This document shows, in pieces, positions 60,784 to 64,000 of a stretch of DNA of 64,000 nucleotides (position 1 is its first letter; each line of letters opens with the position of its first letter). The translations under genes were made by a program, and so were the position numbers. The notes beneath the pieces were generated by a model. It worked only from the letters and a program-made list of their open reading frames with translations, was not told where the DNA came from and did no database searches. The stretch is from NCBI GenBank assembly GCA_030448225.1, contig JAUJNJ010000008.1, positions 1 through 64,000 on the forward strand, written 5' to 3'. This stretch comes from Phycisphaerae bacterium (GTDB lineage: Bacteria; Planctomycetota; Phycisphaerae; Tepidisphaerales; Tepidisphaeraceae).

Positions 60784-62907
60784 CTACTTCCGCGGCCCGA
60801 CGGCGGCTTGGTCCCACGGCTCGAACCCGAGTTTCAGCGCGGGCGAGTCAGACTTCAGGTTGAAGTTGTCGAGCGCCAGTTCGACGAACTTCGGGTCGGC
60901 CAGGAGCGAGTTGCGATCGAGTTTCTTCTCCTGCCATTGCGCGAACGTGAGTGGCCCGAACGGGAAGTCGCCGGCTACCGTCCGGCCGTAGACGTTGCGG
61001 TCGAACGCCACGTTGTAGCCTTCCCAGTTGCCGCCGAGCACGGCGCCCTCACTCCAGTAGACGACGTTGCGCTCGAACGTGAAGCTGCGGTGTTCTTCGG
61101 GTCGCGTCCGCTGCACCTGGTGAACCTTAGCCAGTGCGAAGACGTTGTTGCGCACGACGTTGTCCCGGCCGTAGTGCTGGTGAAACCCGCCGTGCGTCGT
61201 GCGGTAGACGACGTTCTTTTCCGCGAGGATCTGGGCGCTGCCCTCGTCGAAGTAGATGCCCCACCCGCCGTAGTTCTTGCCGGCGATGTCGTGGAAGCGG
61301 TTGTAGCGGATGACCGCGCCGGGCTGGTGGCCGAGCGTGTAGATGCCGCCCATGTCGCTCAGCACTGTGTCGCGCCCGCCGGACCGGCCGCCGATGTGGT
61401 GGACGTGGTTGTGCTCGATCACGTTGCCGGCGCACTGCGCCGGCTTGTAGCCCCAGGTCCAGCCGACCGAGATGCCGGTGTAGGACAGGTCGGCGATCTC
61501 GTTATACGCGATGCGGTTTGCCGACGCGTGCCCGATCCAGACGCCCACGCTGCTCGGGAAGAGGTGCCCGCACTCGACGATCCGGCTGTCGCTCACCTCG
61601 TTGCGGCCGGACTGCTCGTTCGGGTCGGCGAAGGGCTCGGTGTCGCCGATCCGCACGCCGCCGGCGCCGAGGCGGGTGAACGTGCACCGCGAGACGACGT
61701 TGTGCGTCGACCCGCGGCCGAGGACGAGGCCGTAGTTGCCGGCGTCGGCGAACGTGCAGCGCTCGAACGCGCACCGCCGCACGCCCTCGCCGGAGACGGC
61801 GCCCGGCACCCCGACCGCCGCCTGCGCGTAGCCGCTGCGGCCGGGCGGCGCGCCGGGGCGGTCGAGGCCCCACTCGCTGTGCGAGAACGTGAGCCCGCGG
61901 AACCGCACGTGCTCCACGAAACGCCCCCGCTGCGGCTCGCCCGCCAACACGAGCACCTGCGTCAGGTTCGGCAGGACGCCGGCCGCCTTGGCCGCGTCCT
62001 CGCCCGCCTTCGGAAGGTAGGTGAGCGTGCCGGATTTCTTTTCGAAGTGCCATTCGCCCGGCTGGTCGAGGAACTCGGCGGCGCCCTCGAGGAAATAGCT
62101 GTCGCCGACCTCGGGCGTGTGCATCGTCTTGCGGCCGAAGCGGACGAGGCGGTCCTTCGCGTCGATCGCCTCGATCGGCAGTCGCGATTCGACCCAGCGG
62201 GTGAACAGGATCAGCTCGGCGCCGGCGAGGTCGGCGATCGGCTGAATGTCGCCGCCGCGAAAGCGGAAGTTGGTCTGACCCACGTGATGGGCGCCGCCGG
62301 GCTTGGCGTCGGGCACCTCGGCGACGGCGAGGTAGCCGGGCGTCCGGGCCCGCGTTCGCGGTTGCCCGTTCAGCCAGAACTCGCGGGGCTGGCCGGGCGC
62401 GTGCGTCCACCCGGGCACCTTCGCCACCCACGCCGGCTTTCCGCCGACGATCCGCACCTGCCATCCCTTCACGGGGATGCCCCCGCTGATCACTGGCGAC
62501 TCGTTTTCGTGTGCGGCATACGTCACGGGCGCCTCATCAAACCCGCTGTCGTCGGGCGTGAGGCGGAACGGCTCGGCGAGCGTGTACGTGCCGCCGCGGA
62601 ATCGGATCGTGACCGGGCCGGGCAGCTTACCGCCGCCTTTCCGCTTCAATTCCCGCACGGCGTCGCGGGCGCGGGCGGGCGTCCGGAACGGGCCGGACTT
62701 GCGAGCGACGTCGGCGTCGGCACGATCGCCGGACCACGCGTCGTCTCCCGCGGGCGAGACGTAGAACGTGCGGCCGTTGTCTTCAGCAGCGGCGGCGGAA
62801 GGAGCAGCGAGCGCGACGGCGAGGTTCGCCGTCGCCAACGCCAGCAGCAGGGATCTGACGCGGCGGAGCAGGATGGGGAGGGGCGGCGTCTGTTTCACGG
62901 GTGGCAT
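60784..62907 (-). CDS. Exported right-handed parallel beta-helix protein
   Basis: A 707-residue protein. The start at 62907 gives the signal peptide MPPVKQTPPLPILLRRVRSL with the hydrophobic stretch LLALATANLAVALAAPSAAA. TFYVSPAGDDAWSGDRADAD and GPVTIRFRGGTYTLAEPFRL are typical openings of the family, followed by beta-helix rungs (NYGLVLGRGSTHNVVSRCTF, RIAYNEIADLSYTGISVGWT, VIRYNRFHDIAGKNYGGWGI). It resembles GH141-type glycosidases acting on plant or algal polymers, but the catalytic residues cannot be assigned here. Secreted. Confidence 0.85.
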   Translation of the reverse strand: MPPVKQTPPLPILLRRVRSLLLALATANLAVALAAPSAAAAEDNGRTFYVSPAGDDAWSGDRADADVARKSGPFRTPARARDAVRELKRKGGGKLPGPVTIRFRGGTYTLAEPFRLTPDDSGFDEAPVTYAAHENESPVISGGIPVKGWQVRIVGGKPAWVAKVPGWTHAPGQPREFWLNGQPRTRARTPGYLAVAEVPDAKPGGAHHVGQTNFRFRGGDIQPIADLAGAELILFTRWVESRLPIEAIDAKDRLVRFGRKTMHTPEVGDSYFLEGAAEFLDQPGEWHFEKKSGTLTYLPKAGEDAAKAAGVLPNLTQVLVLAGEPQRGRFVEHVRFRGLTFSHSEWGLDRPGAPPGRSGYAQAAVGVPGAVSGEGVRRCAFERCTFADAGNYGLVLGRGSTHNVVSRCTFTRLGAGGVRIGDTEPFADPNEQSGRNEVSDSRIVECGHLFPSSVGVWIGHASANRIAYNEIADLSYTGISVGWTWGYKPAQCAGNVIEHNHVHHIGGRSGGRDTVLSDMGGIYTLGHQPGAVIRYNRFHDIAGKNYGGWGIYFDEGSAQILAEKNVVYRTTHGGFHQHYGRDNVVRNNVFALAKVHQVQRTRPEEHRSFTFERNVVYWSEGAVLGGNWEGYNVAFDRNVYGRTVAGDFPFGPLTFAQWQEKKLDRNSLLADPKFVELALDNFNLKSDSPALKLGFEPWDQAAVGPRK

Positions 62908-63118
62908 TGTGCGAAACGTAAGCGGTCTCCCCGCGGTAGGGCAAATGCCGGCCGACGACCGCCGCACGCGTAGCGCGTCTCATCTCGCGGACGAGTGACG
63001 CAGCAAGGCGGCCTCGACCGGGTACCGCGGACATTGCCCGCGCGCACCGCCGGAAGTAGGATCGGCCCCCGGATCGTTCCGCTTTTCACAAGCCGCGCGC
63101 GATAGAGGAACCAACCGT

Positions 63119-64000
<882 letters not shown>

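Noticed and set aside
60226..62973. A 915-residue plus-strand frame opposite the beta-helix gene
   Set aside because: Antisense shadow; low-complexity Arg/Val/Ala translation without motifs, while the opposite strand has a signal peptide and fold pattern.

Overview
The window is about 70% G+C and looks like a chromosomal segment of a planctomycete of the class Phycisphaerae, perhaps Tepidisphaerales. The evidence is indirect: a membrane-anchored zinc ribbon ending CAACGYDLRASPDRCPECG, a prenyltransferase-like/DUF4159 fusion, a PEP-CTERM protein, an H+-pyrophosphatase and flagellar genes together. Genus and species cannot be read from the sequence. No tRNA, rRNA, insertion sequence, prophage or CRISPR array was seen.

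Layout. 1-1.2 kb: end of a membrane protein, then a repeat-rich gap. 1.2-6 kb: folP, cdaA, cdaR (folate and cyclic-di-AMP) and proA. 6.2-9.3 kb: two divergent exported proteins sharing a nearly symmetric promoter. 9.5-13.1 kb: flavin halogenase-like gene, then fliM overlapping a CPBP protease gene. 13.1-13.9 kb: structured leader or ncRNA and an unknown gene. 14.2-17.1 kb: small membrane-protein operon, an unknown gene and holA. 17.5-20.1 kb: frameshifted prenyltransferase/DUF4159 gene. 20.4-26.1 kb: arginine-to-putrescine pathway (aguB, aguA, speA), interrupted by a stretch of small genes with a GIY-YIG-like protein. 26.4-29.5 kb: HtrA-like protease, zinc ribbon protein and an unknown protein. 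29.7-31.6 kb: frameshifted uspA and rdgB. 31.9-34.3 kb: SPOR-like lipoprotein and rph. 34.5-38.5 kb: flagellar filament-cap genes (small ORF, fliD, fliS). 38.7-40.2 kb: tatD region and yraN. 40.5-42.1 kb: rplS, trmD and rpsP, without rimM. 42.5-44.4 kb: MOSC protein, short-chain dehydrogenase and a pilin-like peptide. 44.6-48.7 kb: frameshifted recX, a GH43-like protein and an autotransporter-type PEP-CTERM protein. 48.7-55.7 kb: ffh, an acetate-type symporter with its DUF485 partner, and an S55 peptidase. 55.9-60.5 kb: frameshifted propeller protein, rpmH and an acidic protein. 60.8-64 kb: beta-helix protein and the start of hppA.

Many genes are broken by one-base indels clustered in G/C runs (18.6-19.1, 29.7-31.6, 35.1-35.2, 38.7-39.7, 41.1, 44.6-47.9, 55.9-60.5 kb), while neighbours are intact. 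Essential genes (trmD, probably rpmH) are hit too, so patches of consensus error are more likely than real gene decay; those entries are called frameshifted rather than dead.

The most interesting signals are a CdaA with an altered DGA motif, an agmatine deiminase lacking its EGG segment exactly where a perfect hairpin lies, a FliD enlarged by hook-IN repeats, a symmetric bidirectional promoter, promoter boxes placed for leaderless transcripts, a 27-bp-arm inverted repeat that encodes the end of TrmD in front of rplS, a structured leader behind a perfect TATAAT, and several families of interspersed palindromes.
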